Positions 36,301 through 46,235 of a stretch of 64,000 nucleotides of DNA are shown one piece after another (within the stretch, counting starts at the first letter, position 1; every line of letters begins with the position of its first letter). The stretch is from positions 1 to 64,000 of the forward strand of contig NZ_QLZA01000008.1 of the NCBI RefSeq assembly GCF_009371885.1. Direction: 5' to 3'. The notes under the pieces were generated by a model that was given only the letters and a program-made list of their open reading frames with translations, was not told where the DNA came from and searched no databases. The position numbers and the translations under genes were made by a program. The DNA is from Bifidobacterium tibiigranuli (GTDB lineage: Bacteria; Actinomycetota; Actinomycetes; Actinomycetales; Bifidobacteriaceae).

Positions 36301-37101
36301 TCAGTGCGTCAGGATCTTGCCCAGGAAGTCCCGGGCCCTCTCGCTCGTCGGATGCTCGAAGAACTCTTCGGGAGTTCCCTCTTCGAGGATCTCGCCATCG
36401 GCCATGAACACGACGCGGTTCGCAGCCTGACGGGCGAAGCCCATCTCGTGGGTGACGACGATCATCGTCATCCCCTCCTTAGCCAAGTTCACCATGACAT
36501 CGAGAACCTCGTTGATCATCTCGGGATCCAGCGCCGAAGTCGGCTCGTCGAAGAGCATGACCTTGGGATGCATGGCCAGTGACCTCGCAATGGCGACGCG
36601 CTGCTGCTGGCCGCCCGAAAGCTGCACGGGCAGCTTGCTCGCCTGCGTATCCACCCCGACGCGCGAGAGCAGTTCAAGGCCTTCTTTCTCCGCATCGGCC
36701 TTGAACGTGCCTCGCACCTTGCGCGGGGCAAGGGTCACATTGTCGAGAATCGTCTTGTGCGAGAAGAGATTGAAGGACTGGAACACCATGCCGACCTCGG
36801 CGCGAAGCTTGGTGAGCTTCTTGCCTTCCTGAGGGAGCGGCTGTCCGTCGATGAGAATCTCGCCCGAATCAATCGATTCAAGACGGTTGATCGTGCGGCA
36901 CAGGGTGGATTTTCCCGAACCGGACGGGCCGATAATCACCAGCACCTCGCCCTTGGCTACCGAGAGGTTGATGTCCTTGAGCACATGCAGGTCGCCGAAG
37001 TACTTGTCCACATGCCGCAACTCGACCAGCGGACTCCCCGTCTCCTGCCCGGCAGCTGATTTCGTCAGGTTTTCGACAGGGGTCGAATCCAGAGATGTCA
37101 T
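36301..37101 (-). CDS. gluA: Glutamate-type ABC transporter ATP-binding protein GluA
   Basis: A 266-aa ATPase of the polar amino acid uptake family. Walker A is [11 protein letters not shown], the Q-loop in [10 protein letters not shown], the signature [13 protein letters not shown], Walker [15 protein letters not shown], and the H-loop [10 protein letters not shown]. The C-terminal ending [23 protein letters not shown] is typical. The start at 37101 ([10 protein letters not shown]) has GGAGAGGAG just upstream; the frame start at 37170 is unsupported. First gene of gluA-gluB-gluC-gluD, the corynebacterial order. Confidence 0.92.
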   Translation of the reverse strand: MTSLDSTPVENLTKSAAGQETGSPLVELRHVDKYFGDLHVLKDINLSVAKGEVLVIIGPSGSGKSTLCRTINRLESIDSGEILIDGQPLPQEGKKLTKLRAEVGMVFQSFNLFSHKTILDNVTLAPRKVRGTFKADAEKEGLELLSRVGVDTQASKLPVQLSGGQQQRVAIARSLAMHPKVMLFDEPTSALDPEMINEVLDVMVNLAKEGMTMIVVTHEMGFARQAANRVVFMADGEILEEGTPEEFFEHPTSERARDFLGKILTH

Positions 37102-37171
37102 ACGCGTCGCTCCTCTCCTAAAGCAAAACTTGTGTTTATCGTAGCCACAGAATATTACGGTTGAGTGCAAA

Positions 37172-37234
37172 TCAGGCCGACACGGTGTGTTTTACAGAAT
37201 TTTACTGCTCCGTGAAAGCATCGTGTCGGCCTGA
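37172..37234. repeat. 13-bp inverted repeat between aspS and gluA
   Basis: TCAGGCCGACACG (37172-37184) faces its exact complement at 37222-37234 with a 37-nt loop. A smaller AAGG/CCTT hairpin follows at about 37240-37253. It lies after aspS and before gluA, both on the minus strand, so it may be the aspS terminator or part of the glu leader. Confidence 0.6.
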
Positions 37235-37339
37235 AAACTAAGGCGTGAAACCTTATTTTCCGTCAGCTGTCCAAACTGCGAGACAACCAGTGCATCGGAT
37301 GATCAATTGCATACGTTGGTCTGCCTGATCTGCCGCCGC

Positions 37340-39139
37340 TCAGTTCTTGTCCTCGTCCGGGTCGTAGTCGACGCCGGTTTCGGCGCGCTGCGCGTCCGAG
37401 ATCGGGGCCGGAGAGCCGGTGAGCGGGTCGCGGCCACCGCCAGCCTTCGGGAAGGCGATGACGTCGCGGATGGAATCAGCTCCGGCGAGCAGCGACACGG
37501 TGCGGTCCCAGCCCAGCGCGATACCCGCATGAGGCGGGGCGCCGTACTTGAACGCCTCAAGCAGGAAGCCGAACTTCTCCTGCGCTTCCTCGGGTTCGAT
37601 GCCGAGCACATTCAGCACGCGGTCCTGGATGTCGTCGCGGTGGATACGCACGGAGCCGCCGCCCATCTCCTCGCCGTTGCACACGATGTCGTAGGAATCA
37701 CTCATCGCATGCTCGGGGTCCTTGTCGAAGGTGTCGATCCAATCTGCCGAAGGCATGGTGAACGGATGGTGCATCGAGGTCCACTTGGAGTGGCCGACCG
37801 CTACATCGTCGTCATCAGGGTCGTCGGTGCGCTTGAACAGCGGGAAGTCGACAACCCAGGTGAACGCGAATTCGTCCGGATGCAGCAGGCCTGCGCGGCG
37901 AGCCAGCTCGACACGAGCGGCACCGAGCAGCAGCTGCGAGGATTCGCGCGAACCTGCGGCGAAGAACACCGCGTCGCCGTCCTCGGCGCCGACTGCGGCC
38001 TTCAAGCCGTTGCGCTCGTCATCGGAGAGGTTCTTGGCAACGGGGCCCTTGAGCTCGCCGTCTGCCGTGAACTGCACGTACGCCAGACCCTTGGCACCGC
38101 GCTGCTTGGCCCATTCCTGCCAGGCATCGAACTGGCGACGCGGCGTGGAGGCACCGCCCTTGAACACGATCGCGCCGACGTACGGGGCCTTGAACACGCG
38201 GAACGGGGTGTCCTTGAAGTATTCGGTGAGTTCGACAAGCGGGTTGCCGAAGCGCAGATCGGGCTTGTCGGAGCCGTACTTGTCCATGGCGTCCTGCCAG
38301 GAGATGCGCGGCAGAGGCAGCGTGATCTCATAGCCACGCGACTTCCAAATCGAAGCGACGACCTGCTCGGCCATGCCGATGACGTCTTCCTGGCTCACAT
38401 AGCTCATCTCGATGTCGAGCTGGGTGAACTCGGGCTGGCGGTCAGCGCGGAAGTCCTCGTCCCTGTAGCAGCGCGCCAGCTGGTAGTAGCGCTCGACGCC
38501 ACCGACCATAAGCAGCTGCTTCAAGAGCTGCGGCGACTGCGGCAGCGCGTACCACGAACCGGGCACCAAGCGGGCCGGCACCACGAAATCGCGTGCGCCC
38601 TCCGGCGTGGACTTAATGAAGGTCGGGGTCTCCACCTCGGTGAAGTCCATATCCTCCAAGGCATGGCGGGCAGCGCGGGTCATATCCGAGCGCAGCTTCA
38701 GGTTGCTTTGCATCTGCGGGCGACGCAGATCAAGGTAACGGTACTTGAGGCGCACGTCCTCGCCGGGAAGCTTGTTCTCAGACTCGTTCTCAAGCGCGGT
38801 CGAGACCTGGAAGGGCAGCGCGTCGGACTTGGCAAGCACGGTGAGCTCGCGCACCACGACCTCGATCTTGCCGGTCGCCAAATGCACGTTCTCATTGCCT
38901 TCGGGGCGTTCGCGCACATCGCCGACCACCTGCACGACGAATTCGCTGCGCAGCGGGCGCGCGATCTCCTCGTCGTTGATGACGACCTGCACCAAGCCGG
39001 TGCTGTCGCGCAGATCGATGAAGGCCACGCCGCCGTGATCGCGACGCCGATCGACCCATCCGGCGAGCGTCACCGTGCTGCCGATAAGCGCCTCGGTCAC
39101 CTCGATGGCATGATGTGTTCTGTAAGCCGTGCGGCCCAT
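37340..39139 (-). CDS. aspS: Aspartyl-tRNA synthetase
   Basis: A 599-aa class II aminoacyl-tRNA synthetase charging tRNA-Asp. OB-fold anticodon domain about 1-110 ([23 protein letters not shown]). Class II motif 2 is [19 protein letters not shown] and motif 3 [16 protein letters not shown] insertion domain lies at about 290-430, as in bacterial enzymes. Start at 39139 ([14 protein letters not shown]) chosen with AGAGG upstream; the longer frame from 39277 overlaps hisS and is rejected. It follows hisS by 86 bp. No gatCAB genes are seen here, so discriminating or non-discriminating character is open. Confidence 0.95.
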   Translation of the reverse strand: MGRTAYRTHHAIEVTEALIGSTVTLAGWVDRRRDHGGVAFIDLRDSTGLVQVVINDEEIARPLRSEFVVQVVGDVRERPEGNENVHLATGKIEVVVRELTVLAKSDALPFQVSTALENESENKLPGEDVRLKYRYLDLRRPQMQSNLKLRSDMTRAARHALEDMDFTEVETPTFIKSTPEGARDFVVPARLVPGSWYALPQSPQLLKQLLMVGGVERYYQLARCYRDEDFRADRQPEFTQLDIEMSYVSQEDVIGMAEQVVASIWKSRGYEITLPLPRISWQDAMDKYGSDKPDLRFGNPLVELTEYFKDTPFRVFKAPYVGAIVFKGGASTPRRQFDAWQEWAKQRGAKGLAYVQFTADGELKGPVAKNLSDDERNGLKAAVGAEDGDAVFFAAGSRESSQLLLGAARVELARRAGLLHPDEFAFTWVVDFPLFKRTDDPDDDDVAVGHSKWTSMHHPFTMPSADWIDTFDKDPEHAMSDSYDIVCNGEEMGGGSVRIHRDDIQDRVLNVLGIEPEEAQEKFGFLLEAFKYGAPPHAGIALGWDRTVSLLAGADSIRDVIAFPKAGGGRDPLTGSPAPISDAQRAETGVDYDPDEDKN

Positions 39140-39225
39140 GCTGCCTCTATTCCTTGAATCCTTGTCAATCCGTAACATTTTCCATGCCGCGCCTGAAGCG
39201 CGACCGCCTTGCAAAGCCTTGGAAA

Positions 39226-40671
39226 TCAGGCCTTGAGACTGACGGTTTGCCGAGCGTACACAGTATCCGGCTCCCACGACTTGATATCGGCCGGCCGCTG
39301 CTCGCCGGACATGATGTCGCGCACCTCGTCGCCGGGCGTTTCGCCGTTTGCTTCCGTGGTCGCTTCGTCGTTCTGCTCGCTGTTCTGCTCGCTGCCTTGC
39401 GCCGCCTGCGCCGGGAACCAGACATACGGTATGCCGAGCTTGTCCGCATACTTGATCTGCTTGCCGAGCTTGACGGCCTTCGGCGCGACATCAGCCGCAA
39501 TCCCCCGAGCTCTCAGCGCATTGGCAATGGCGTTCGACTGCACACGGTCCGCCTCATTCCACACCGCCACCAGCACCACGGCGGGAGAGACGCGCGAAGC
39601 CCGTGCGCCTGCGGTATGCAGCATATACGACACCAGCCGCGACAATCCAATGGACAGGCCCACTCCCGGATAGCGCTTGGAGCCTTGCGTGGCCAGATTG
39701 TCGTAGCGCCCGCCCGAGCAGATAGAGCCAAGCGAGGCCGCGCCATCGAGGAAGGTCTCGTAGACCGAACCGGTGTAGTAATCCAACCCGCGAGCGATCT
39801 TCAAATCCGCAATCACCGAGCCGGGGCGTATCTTCGCCGCCTCATCCACAATCATCGCCAAGGTGTCGAGTCCTTCGCGAGCCAGCGTGTAGGCGTCGCT
39901 GTCATGGCTGATGGCTTGGCTTTCGCATAGCACGTCGAAGCGCTCGGCCAGCTCGGTGCCATTGGCGGCAGTCAGCTCGGCAAGTGCAAGGCAGGCTTTC
40001 GCCTGAGCCTCGTTCGCTCCACAGGACTCGACCAGCAAACGCGCCACTTCGTCCGCGCCGACCTTGTCGAGCTTGTCTATCTCGCGCAGCACGCCTTCGA
40101 TGTCGCTTAAGCCCAGCCCGCGATAGAACCCTTCGGAAAGCTTGCGGTTATTGGCGTGCACCGTGGCCTTGGGCAGACCGAACGCACGCAGCTCCTCCAA
40201 GGCGCTGACCATCACGAGCGGCAATTCGACCTCATAGTGCGCCGGAAGGTCGCCGTTGCCCACCACGTCGATATCGGCCTGCACGAATTCGCGGAAGCGG
40301 CCCTCCTGCGGGCGCTCGCCGCGCCACACCTTCTGAATCTGCCAGCGTTTGAAGGGGAAGGCAAGCGCACCCGAATGCTCGACGACGTACCGGCTCAGCG
40401 GCACGGTCAGATCAAAATGCAGGCCGAGCCGGTCCTCGATCGGCGTGTCGGATTCATGGCCGACCTCCTGCAGCCGGGAGAGCAAGTAAATCTCCTTGCT
40501 GGTCTCGCCTTTTTTGAGCAAACTCGAGCCCTGCTCCACCGCGCGTGTCTCGATGCCGATGAAACCATTCAGCTCGAAAACCCTACGTAGCGTATCGATG
40601 ACGCGCTGCTCCACAACCCGCTCGGAGGGAAGCCACTCCGGAAATCCTGATATTGATGCACCTTTTGACAC
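39226..40671 (-). CDS. hisS: Histidyl-tRNA synthetase
   Basis: A 481-aa class II synthetase for tRNA-His. Motif 1 region [14 protein letters not shown], motif 2 [27 protein letters not shown], the His-specific [13 protein letters not shown], and motif 3 [15 protein letters not shown] are all present. The anticodon domain follows, with an acidic Glu/Gln/Asn insert ([19 protein letters not shown]) near the C-terminus. It starts at GTG 40671, with AGGGA upstream on the minus strand. Upstream of aspS, as in many actinobacteria; divergent from the DUF349 gene. Confidence 0.95.
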   Translation of the reverse strand: MSKGASISGFPEWLPSERVVEQRVIDTLRRVFELNGFIGIETRAVEQGSSLLKKGETSKEIYLLSRLQEVGHESDTPIEDRLGLHFDLTVPLSRYVVEHSGALAFPFKRWQIQKVWRGERPQEGRFREFVQADIDVVGNGDLPAHYEVELPLVMVSALEELRAFGLPKATVHANNRKLSEGFYRGLGLSDIEGVLREIDKLDKVGADEVARLLVESCGANEAQAKACLALAELTAANGTELAERFDVLCESQAISHDSDAYTLAREGLDTLAMIVDEAAKIRPGSVIADLKIARGLDYYTGSVYETFLDGAASLGSICSGGRYDNLATQGSKRYPGVGLSIGLSRLVSYMLHTAGARASRVSPAVVLVAVWNEADRVQSNAIANALRARGIAADVAPKAVKLGKQIKYADKLGIPYVWFPAQAAQGSEQNSEQNDEATTEANGETPGDEVRDIMSGEQRPADIKSWEPDTVYARQTVSLKA

Positions 40672-40763
40672 GATTCCCTATAATAGGTGAAGTCGCGGAA
40701 AAAACACGGGAACAACTCCCGCGCCTGCGTACCCTGTGCACCACAAGCCGTAAGGAGCTGGCC

Positions 40764-42230
40764 ATGGCCGACGAAACCGTCACCGAATCCGAACACACCC
40801 CACAGACCCCCGAACAGGCTCCGACGCCAGCGGCTCCAGAGCAGTCTGGCGCCTCGCAGCCGGCCGCAGCCCCTACGCCCAAAGCTCCTGCCAAGGCTCC
40901 GGTACCCAAGCCTCACGTTCCCTCCCCCGCCGCGCTGGCGAAGAAACCGGCCCAGCACAAGGTCCCGGCCGCTGCGAGCATTTACTCCCAGGCCGATATC
41001 AAGGCATCCGAATCCTTCGGGCGCGTAGATGAGCAGGGCAATGTTTTCGTGCGCGAAGGCGAATCGGAACGCGAAGTCGGGCAGTTCCCGGGCGCTACCA
41101 ACGAGGAGGCGCTGAGCCTGTACGCGCACCGCTTCCTCGATATGAAAGCGAAGCTCGAAGTATTCGCCGCCCGTCTGGAGGCCGCGAACATCAAGCCCAA
41201 GGAGATCAACGATTCGCTCAAATCCCTTGGTGAAGAAGTCGCGCAGCCGGCCGTCGTCGGCGATATCGCGTCGCTGCAGGCACGCTACGAGGAATTGAAG
41301 AGCGCCGGCGAGGCCAAGAAGGAAACGCTGGCCAAGGCCCATCAGGAAGCCGTGGCGAAGGCCGTGGCCGAACGCACTGCAATCGTCGAGAAGGCCGAGG
41401 CGCTGACCGCGTCCCTTGGCGACACGACGAACTGGCGTTCCACCGCCGACAAGTTCCGCTCCCTGTTCGACCAGTGGCAGCAGCATCAGCGCACGTCAGT
41501 ACGCATCGACAAAACCGATGCCGACGCACTGTGGAAGCGCTTCTCCTCGGCGCGCACCACATTCAACCAGGCGCGCCGCAAGTGGGCGCAGAATCGCGAC
41601 AACGAACGCAACGAAACCAAGCGCCTCAAAGAGGAAATCATCACCGAAGCCAACGAACTCAAGGATTCGACGGCCTGGGGCGATACCTCGCGCAAGTTCA
41701 ACGAGCTCATGGACCGCTGGAAGCAGACTGGCCGCGCCGGGCGCAATGAGGACGATGCGCTGTGGACGCGCTTCCGCGAGGCCGCTGACACCTTCTTCAA
41801 CGCGCGTCAGGCCGATCGCGAGCAGACGGACTCCTCCGAACGGGATAATCTAGTCAAGAAGGAGGAACTGCTGAAGAAGGCCGAAGCACTGGTCCCGGTC
41901 AAGGACGCCAAGGCAGCCAAGCAGGCTCGCCAGGCGCTGGCCGCCATCCAGGAGCAGTGGGATGAGATCGGCTATGTGCCGCGCGAGGACATGCGCCGCA
42001 TCGAGGGTCGTCTTGACGCCGTCGACAAGCAGATCAAATCCGTTGAAGATGCCGAGTGGAAGAGCCGCGACCCCGAGGCCGACGCCCGCAAGTCGAGCTT
42101 CGAGGAGCAGCTGACCGCTCAGCTCGCCGAACTGGATGCCCAGATTGCCGCTGCAAGCGATCCCAAGAAGAAAGCCAAGCTCGAAGCCGAAAAGGCCACC
42201 AAGGAGCAGTGGCTCAACGCCGTGAAGTAA
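40764..42230 (+). CDS. DUF349-repeat protein
   Basis: A 488-aa protein with a Pro/Ala/Glu/Thr-rich, probably disordered N-terminus (about 1-75). Four to five DUF349 helical repeats follow (for example WRSTADKFRSLFDQWQQHQ and DTSRKFNELMDRWKQTGRAG with ALWKRF/ALWTRF). The C-terminus is highly charged and coiled-coil (LTAQLAELDAQIAAASDPKK). The start has AAGGAG 7 nt upstream. The family is widespread in actinobacteria but its function is not known to me. Divergent from hisS; ended by a strong terminator. Confidence 0.85.
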   Translation: MADETVTESEHTPQTPEQAPTPAAPEQSGASQPAAAPTPKAPAKAPVPKPHVPSPAALAKKPAQHKVPAAASIYSQADIKASESFGRVDEQGNVFVREGESEREVGQFPGATNEEALSLYAHRFLDMKAKLEVFAARLEAANIKPKEINDSLKSLGEEVAQPAVVGDIASLQARYEELKSAGEAKKETLAKAHQEAVAKAVAERTAIVEKAEALTASLGDTTNWRSTADKFRSLFDQWQQHQRTSVRIDKTDADALWKRFSSARTTFNQARRKWAQNRDNERNETKRLKEEIITEANELKDSTAWGDTSRKFNELMDRWKQTGRAGRNEDDALWTRFREAADTFFNARQADREQTDSSERDNLVKKEELLKKAEALVPVKDAKAAKQARQALAAIQEQWDEIGYVPREDMRRIEGRLDAVDKQIKSVEDAEWKSRDPEADARKSSFEEQLTAQLAELDAQIAAASDPKKKAKLEAEKATKEQWLNAVK

Positions 42231-42253
42231 GACAACCCCTGCGGATTCTTCGG

Positions 42254-42312
42254 CAACTGGCGGTAAACGGCCACTGACATGTGCTCAGCGGCCGTTTACC
42301 GCCAGTTGTTTT
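42254..42312 (+). terminator. Terminator of the DUF349 gene
   Basis: 19-bp perfect arms 42254-42272 and 42290-42308 with a 17-nt loop, followed by TTTT. A partly decayed second copy of its right half lies at about 42329-42370 (CCGCTGACTTGCGCC ... CGCCGCCAGTA). Confidence 0.88.
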
Positions 42313-42377
42313 GGGTAATGGTGGGAAAGAGCCGCTGACTTGCGCCAAGAGGTCGTTCGCCGCCAGTACGCAACGAG

Positions 42378-42425
42378 AATGGCCCGGTTGCCAACCTGCA
42401 TCAACAGGTTGGCAACCGGGCCATT
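42378..42425. terminator. 21-bp perfect hairpin between convergent genes
   Basis: Arms 42378-42398 and 42405-42425 are exact complements over 21 bp with a 6-nt loop. It lies 40 bp after the clpC stop on the minus strand and also faces the DUF349 gene. T-tracts are weak on both sides, but stem strength suggests it ends clpC transcription. Confidence 0.75.
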
Positions 42426-42464
42426 ACTGTATGTCTTCCGGGCTAGTACTACTCAGCGGCCAAC

Positions 42465-45038
42465 TTACTCGGCAGTGCCGTTGCTGGGGTTCTCGCCTGA
42501 TTCATCCGCATCGGACACGCCTACGGATGCGCCGACCAGCTCGCCTTGTGGCTGGGGCTCTTCGAAGGCCTCACCCTTGAAGGTGAACTCGCCCAGAATG
42601 CCCTCGCCCTCCGAATCGACCAGCACGCGCTGACCGTCTTCGAGCTCGCCCATAAGAATCTGCTCGGAGATGGCATCCTCGATGTCGCGCTGGATAACGC
42701 GGCGCAGTGGACGTGCGCCCAGCAGCGGGTCGAAGCCCTTCTGCGCGAGCAGGTCCTTGGCGCTGTCAGTCAGCTCGAGCGACATATGACGCTCGAAGAG
42801 ACGATCGTTGAGCTGGCTGATGTCGAGGTCAACGATCTGACGCACCTGCGGCTCAGTGAGCTGCTGGAAGACGATGATGTCGTCCAGGCGGTTGAGGAAC
42901 TCGGGGCGGAACTGCTGCTTGAGCTCGCTCGTGACCTGGTCCTTCATGCGCTGATAGCTCGTTTCGGCGTCCGATCCGAGGTTGAAGCCGGTGTTGGCCG
43001 CCTTGGCGATGTCGCGCGTGCCGAGGTTGGTGGTCAGAATGATAATCGTATTCTTGAAATCGACCTTGCGCCCTTGGCCGTCGGTCAAATGGCCGTCGTC
43101 CAGCACCTGCAGCAGCGTGTTGAAGATGTCAGGGTGGGCCTTCTCGATCTCATCGAAGAGCACGACGGAGAACGGCTTGCGGCGCACCTTCTCGGTGAGC
43201 TCGCCACCCTCCTCGTAGCCGACGTACCCCGGAGGCGCACCGAAGAGCCGCGAGGCCGCGTACTTCTCCGAGAACTCGGACATGTCGACGCGAATCAGCG
43301 CGTCCTCGTCGTCGAACAGGAACTGCGCGAGCGTTTTGGCCAGCTCGGTCTTGCCCACGCCGGTAGGGCCGGCGAAGATGAACGAGCCTGCGGGCCGCTT
43401 GGGATCCTTGAGCCCCACGCGCGTGCGCCGAATCGAACGGGACAGTGCCGAAACGGCTTCGTCCTGCCCGATGATGCGCTTGTGCAGCTCGGATTCCATG
43501 CCCAGCAGCTTCTTGGACTCGGCCTGGGTGAGCTTGAACACCGGAATGCCCGTGCTGCTCGAAATCACCTCGGCAATCACGTCTTCGTCCACGACCATCT
43601 TGACGTCGGAGCCGCCTTCGCGCCAAGAGGATTCCTTCTCCTTGCGCTGGGCTTCCAGCTTCTCCTGACTGTCGCGCAATTCGGCGGCCTTCTCGAAGTC
43701 CTGATCCTTGATCGCCTGATCCTTCTGGCCGGAGATCGTCGCGATCTTCGCATCGAGCTCCTTGAGCTCGGGCGGGGCGGTGAGGCGCTTGATACGCAGC
43801 CGCGCACCAGCCTCATCGATCAGATCGATGGCCTTGTCGGGCAGGTTGCGATCCTGGATGTAGCGCGAGGAAAGCTCGGCCGCGGACTGCAACGCACCGT
43901 CGGTTATCGTCACATGGTGATGATTCTCGTAGCGTTCACGCAGTCCCTTAAGAATCTCGATGGTCTCGGCAATCGTCGGCTCATGCACCTGAATGGGCTG
44001 GAAACGGCGTTCCAGCGCGGCATCCTTCTCGATGTACTTGCGGTACTCGTCGGTTGTCGTAGCGCCGATGGTCTGCAGCTCGCCACGCGCCAGCAGGGGC
44101 TTGAGCATATCGGAGGCGCCCAGTGCGCCATCCGCGCTGCCTGCGCCGACGATGGTGTGGATCTCATCGATGAAGAGCACGATATCGCCGCGCGTCTTGA
44201 TCTCCTTGAGCACCTTTTTCAGGCGCTCTTCGAAGTCGCCGCGATAGCGTGAGCCGGCCACCATCGAACCCAAGTCAAGCGAGTACACCTGCTTGTCCTT
44301 CAGGGTCTCAGGCACGTCTCCTGCGCTTATCTTCTGCGCGAGGCCTTCGACGACGGCGGTTTTGCCGACTCCCGGTTCGCCTATCAGCACGGGATTGTTC
44401 TTCGTGCGGCGCGAAAGCACGACCATGACGCGTTCAATCTCGCTGGACCGCCCGATGACCGGGTCCAGCTTGCCTGCGGCGGCCTCGGCCGTGAGATTGC
44501 GGCCGAACTGGTCGAGAATCGCGGAGCCGGTCTGCCGGCCCTTGTCCTGCACGCCGCCGGCATTGGCGAGATCGGCCTTGCCGTTGGCGTCCGAGGAAGA
44601 GGAATTGCCGCGAATCATATCGATGGTGGAGCTGCGCAGTTCGCCCAGATCCACATCCATCTTGATGAGCACCTGAGTGCCCACGCCTTCGCCTTCGCGT
44701 ATCAGGCCAAGCAGGATATGCTCGGTGCCGATATAGCTGTGCCCCAGCTGCAACGCCTCGCGCAGACTCAGTTCCAAGACCTGCTTGGCATGCGGCGTGA
44801 ACGGAATATGCCCGTTCGGCGCGGCATTGCCCTTGCCGATCATCTCCTCGACCTGCTTGCGGGTGTCTTCGAGGTTCACGCCCTTGGCGGCGAGCGCCTT
44901 GGCGGCGACGCCTTCGCCTTCGCGTATCAGGCCGAGCAACAGGTGCTCGGTGCCGATATAGTTGTGCTGAAGCGCTCTGGCCTCTTCCTGCGCCAAAACG
45001 ATCACACGCCTGGCACGGTCGGTAAACCGTTCGAACAT
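42465..45038 (-). CDS. clpC: ATP-dependent Clp protease ATP-binding subunit ClpC
   Basis: An 857-aa Hsp100 unfoldase feeding substrates to ClpP. Double Clp_N repeat (about 1-145; [19 protein letters not shown] and [19 protein letters not shown]), AAA-1 with [15 protein letters not shown] and [12 protein letters not shown], a UVR/coiled-coil middle domain ([22 protein letters not shown]), and AAA-2 with [15 protein letters not shown] and [14 protein letters not shown] hydrophilic tail of about 45 residues follows the ClpB_D2-small domain. The start has AAGGA. No ClgR, CtsR or HspR box was clear upstream. Divergent from the uspA gene. Confidence 0.95.
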   Translation of the reverse strand: MFERFTDRARRVIVLAQEEARALQHNYIGTEHLLLGLIREGEGVAAKALAAKGVNLEDTRKQVEEMIGKGNAAPNGHIPFTPHAKQVLELSLREALQLGHSYIGTEHILLGLIREGEGVGTQVLIKMDVDLGELRSSTIDMIRGNSSSSDANGKADLANAGGVQDKGRQTGSAILDQFGRNLTAEAAAGKLDPVIGRSSEIERVMVVLSRRTKNNPVLIGEPGVGKTAVVEGLAQKISAGDVPETLKDKQVYSLDLGSMVAGSRYRGDFEERLKKVLKEIKTRGDIVLFIDEIHTIVGAGSADGALGASDMLKPLLARGELQTIGATTTDEYRKYIEKDAALERRFQPIQVHEPTIAETIEILKGLRERYENHHHVTITDGALQSAAELSSRYIQDRNLPDKAIDLIDEAGARLRIKRLTAPPELKELDAKIATISGQKDQAIKDQDFEKAAELRDSQEKLEAQRKEKESSWREGGSDVKMVVDEDVIAEVISSSTGIPVFKLTQAESKKLLGMESELHKRIIGQDEAVSALSRSIRRTRVGLKDPKRPAGSFIFAGPTGVGKTELAKTLAQFLFDDEDALIRVDMSEFSEKYAASRLFGAPPGYVGYEEGGELTEKVRRKPFSVVLFDEIEKAHPDIFNTLLQVLDDGHLTDGQGRKVDFKNTIIILTTNLGTRDIAKAANTGFNLGSDAETSYQRMKDQVTSELKQQFRPEFLNRLDDIIVFQQLTEPQVRQIVDLDISQLNDRLFERHMSLELTDSAKDLLAQKGFDPLLGARPLRRVIQRDIEDAISEQILMGELEDGQRVLVDSEGEGILGEFTFKGEAFEEPQPQGELVGASVGVSDADESGENPSNGTAE

Positions 45039-45177
45039 GCTTGTCCTTCCACTTCTTGATAATCCACTTCACTCTACCGATTCGCGGTGACGTTTATTTC
45101 CGGGCGTTTGCGAATTGCGCTGAGAACGCAACGGCGCGTTAAGATTGAAGGCATCAACCGGTATCAAGGAGGACACT

Positions 45178-46176
45178 ATGGATGATAGGCAACAATCACA
45201 AGTTACAAGCCAAGGCGACATCGCTCTCGGAAACACCGCAGAAACGGATATCGTCGTCGGCGTGGACGGCTCGCCCGAATCATTTGCCGCGCTGCGCTGG
45301 GCTCTGCACGAGGCCGAACTCAGCGGACAGCATATCAATGCGGTCTTCGGATGGACGACCTCGTGGGGTATGGGCGGCGAGCCGCAAACCGATGCGGACT
45401 GGAACGCCATGCGCGATCGGATTACCGACACGCTGCGCGAATGGGTCGATAAGGCATGCCACGGCATCGATGTCGAACCTAGCGATATCACGCTGACGCC
45501 CGTCAGGGCCTCTGGCACGGCGGCACTGCTGCATATCGGCGCCAAGGCGCAGCAGATTGTCGTCGGTCGGCGTTCCCTGGGTCGCGTGATGCGCTGGCTC
45601 TCCCCCTCCACGTCCGCGGCTCTAGCTGAGGAATCGCATGCGCCCGTCACCATCGTGCCGAATGTGGACGCTGACGCGGACGATGTGCAGAGCAACATCG
45701 CAAGCGCTTTGGGTTCAGCGAAATCGCCTCTTGCGCAGGAGGCGGAGGCATCGGCGGATGGTCCCTTCGTGGTCGCTGTGGATGGCTCCCCCGTCTCCGA
45801 GCGGGCATTGCGTTTTGCGGCGCGCACCGCGAAACTGCATCGCGCGCCTTTGCATGCCGTATTCTGCTGGCAGCTCAAGGAGCTGAGTCCAATCCCGGGC
45901 TACGAGAACGCAGTCGCGCCAATCTCGGCCGGCCAGGCATATGCCGAAGACCTCATCAGGCGCATGGTCGAAGCGACAAGCGTCCCCGATGCGGTAGAAA
46001 TCCAGACGCACGCCTTCCATATTCCTGCGGCCAAGGGACTAATCGACATCTCACGCTATGCCGGGCATCTCATCATGGGGTCCAGAGGCCTTAACGGCCT
46101 GGATGCGCGCTTCCTCGGGTCGGTGTCCCGTCAGGTCGTGAATCTGGCCCAGTGCCCCGTCACCGTGGTGCACTGA
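45178..46176 (+). CDS. Tandem-domain universal stress protein (UspA family)
   Basis: A 332-aa protein with two Usp domains. Domain 1 (about 20-165) starts DIVVGVDGSPESFAALRWAL; domain 2 (about 198-330) starts FVVAVDGSPVSERALRFAAR. Domain 2 has the ATP-binding loop GSRGLNGLDARFLGSVSRQV; domain 1 has the degraded form GRRSLGRVMRWLSPSTSAA, so only domain 2 may bind ATP. The start at 45178 follows AAGGAGG; the frame start at 45145 is unsupported. Actinobacterial UspA proteins respond to oxygen or stationary-phase stress. Divergent from clpC, which suggests shared stress use of the intergenic region. Confidence 0.9.
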   Translation: MDDRQQSQVTSQGDIALGNTAETDIVVGVDGSPESFAALRWALHEAELSGQHINAVFGWTTSWGMGGEPQTDADWNAMRDRITDTLREWVDKACHGIDVEPSDITLTPVRASGTAALLHIGAKAQQIVVGRRSLGRVMRWLSPSTSAALAEESHAPVTIVPNVDADADDVQSNIASALGSAKSPLAQEAEASADGPFVVAVDGSPVSERALRFAARTAKLHRAPLHAVFCWQLKELSPIPGYENAVAPISAGQAYAEDLIRRMVEATSVPDAVEIQTHAFHIPAAKGLIDISRYAGHLIMGSRGLNGLDARFLGSVSRQVVNLAQCPVTVVH

Positions 46177-46235
46177 GTCTAGTGCACTGAGTCGGGCACG
46201 CTGTGCCGAGCTCGCCGGAGCGAGACTTCGTCTGT

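Noticed and set aside
37307-39157. Long plus-strand open frame opposite aspS (616 codons)
   Set aside because: It is the antisense shadow of a clear aspS gene in GC-rich DNA. It has no recognisable protein sequence.
40653-40690. TTGACA and TATAAT between hisS and the DUF349 gene as a promoter
   Set aside because: The two boxes are only 8 bp apart, which is too close for one promoter, and they overlap the hisS start region.
42546-44252. Long plus-strand open frame opposite clpC (568 codons)
   Set aside because: Antisense shadow of clpC; composition is that of reverse-complemented helix-rich coding sequence.
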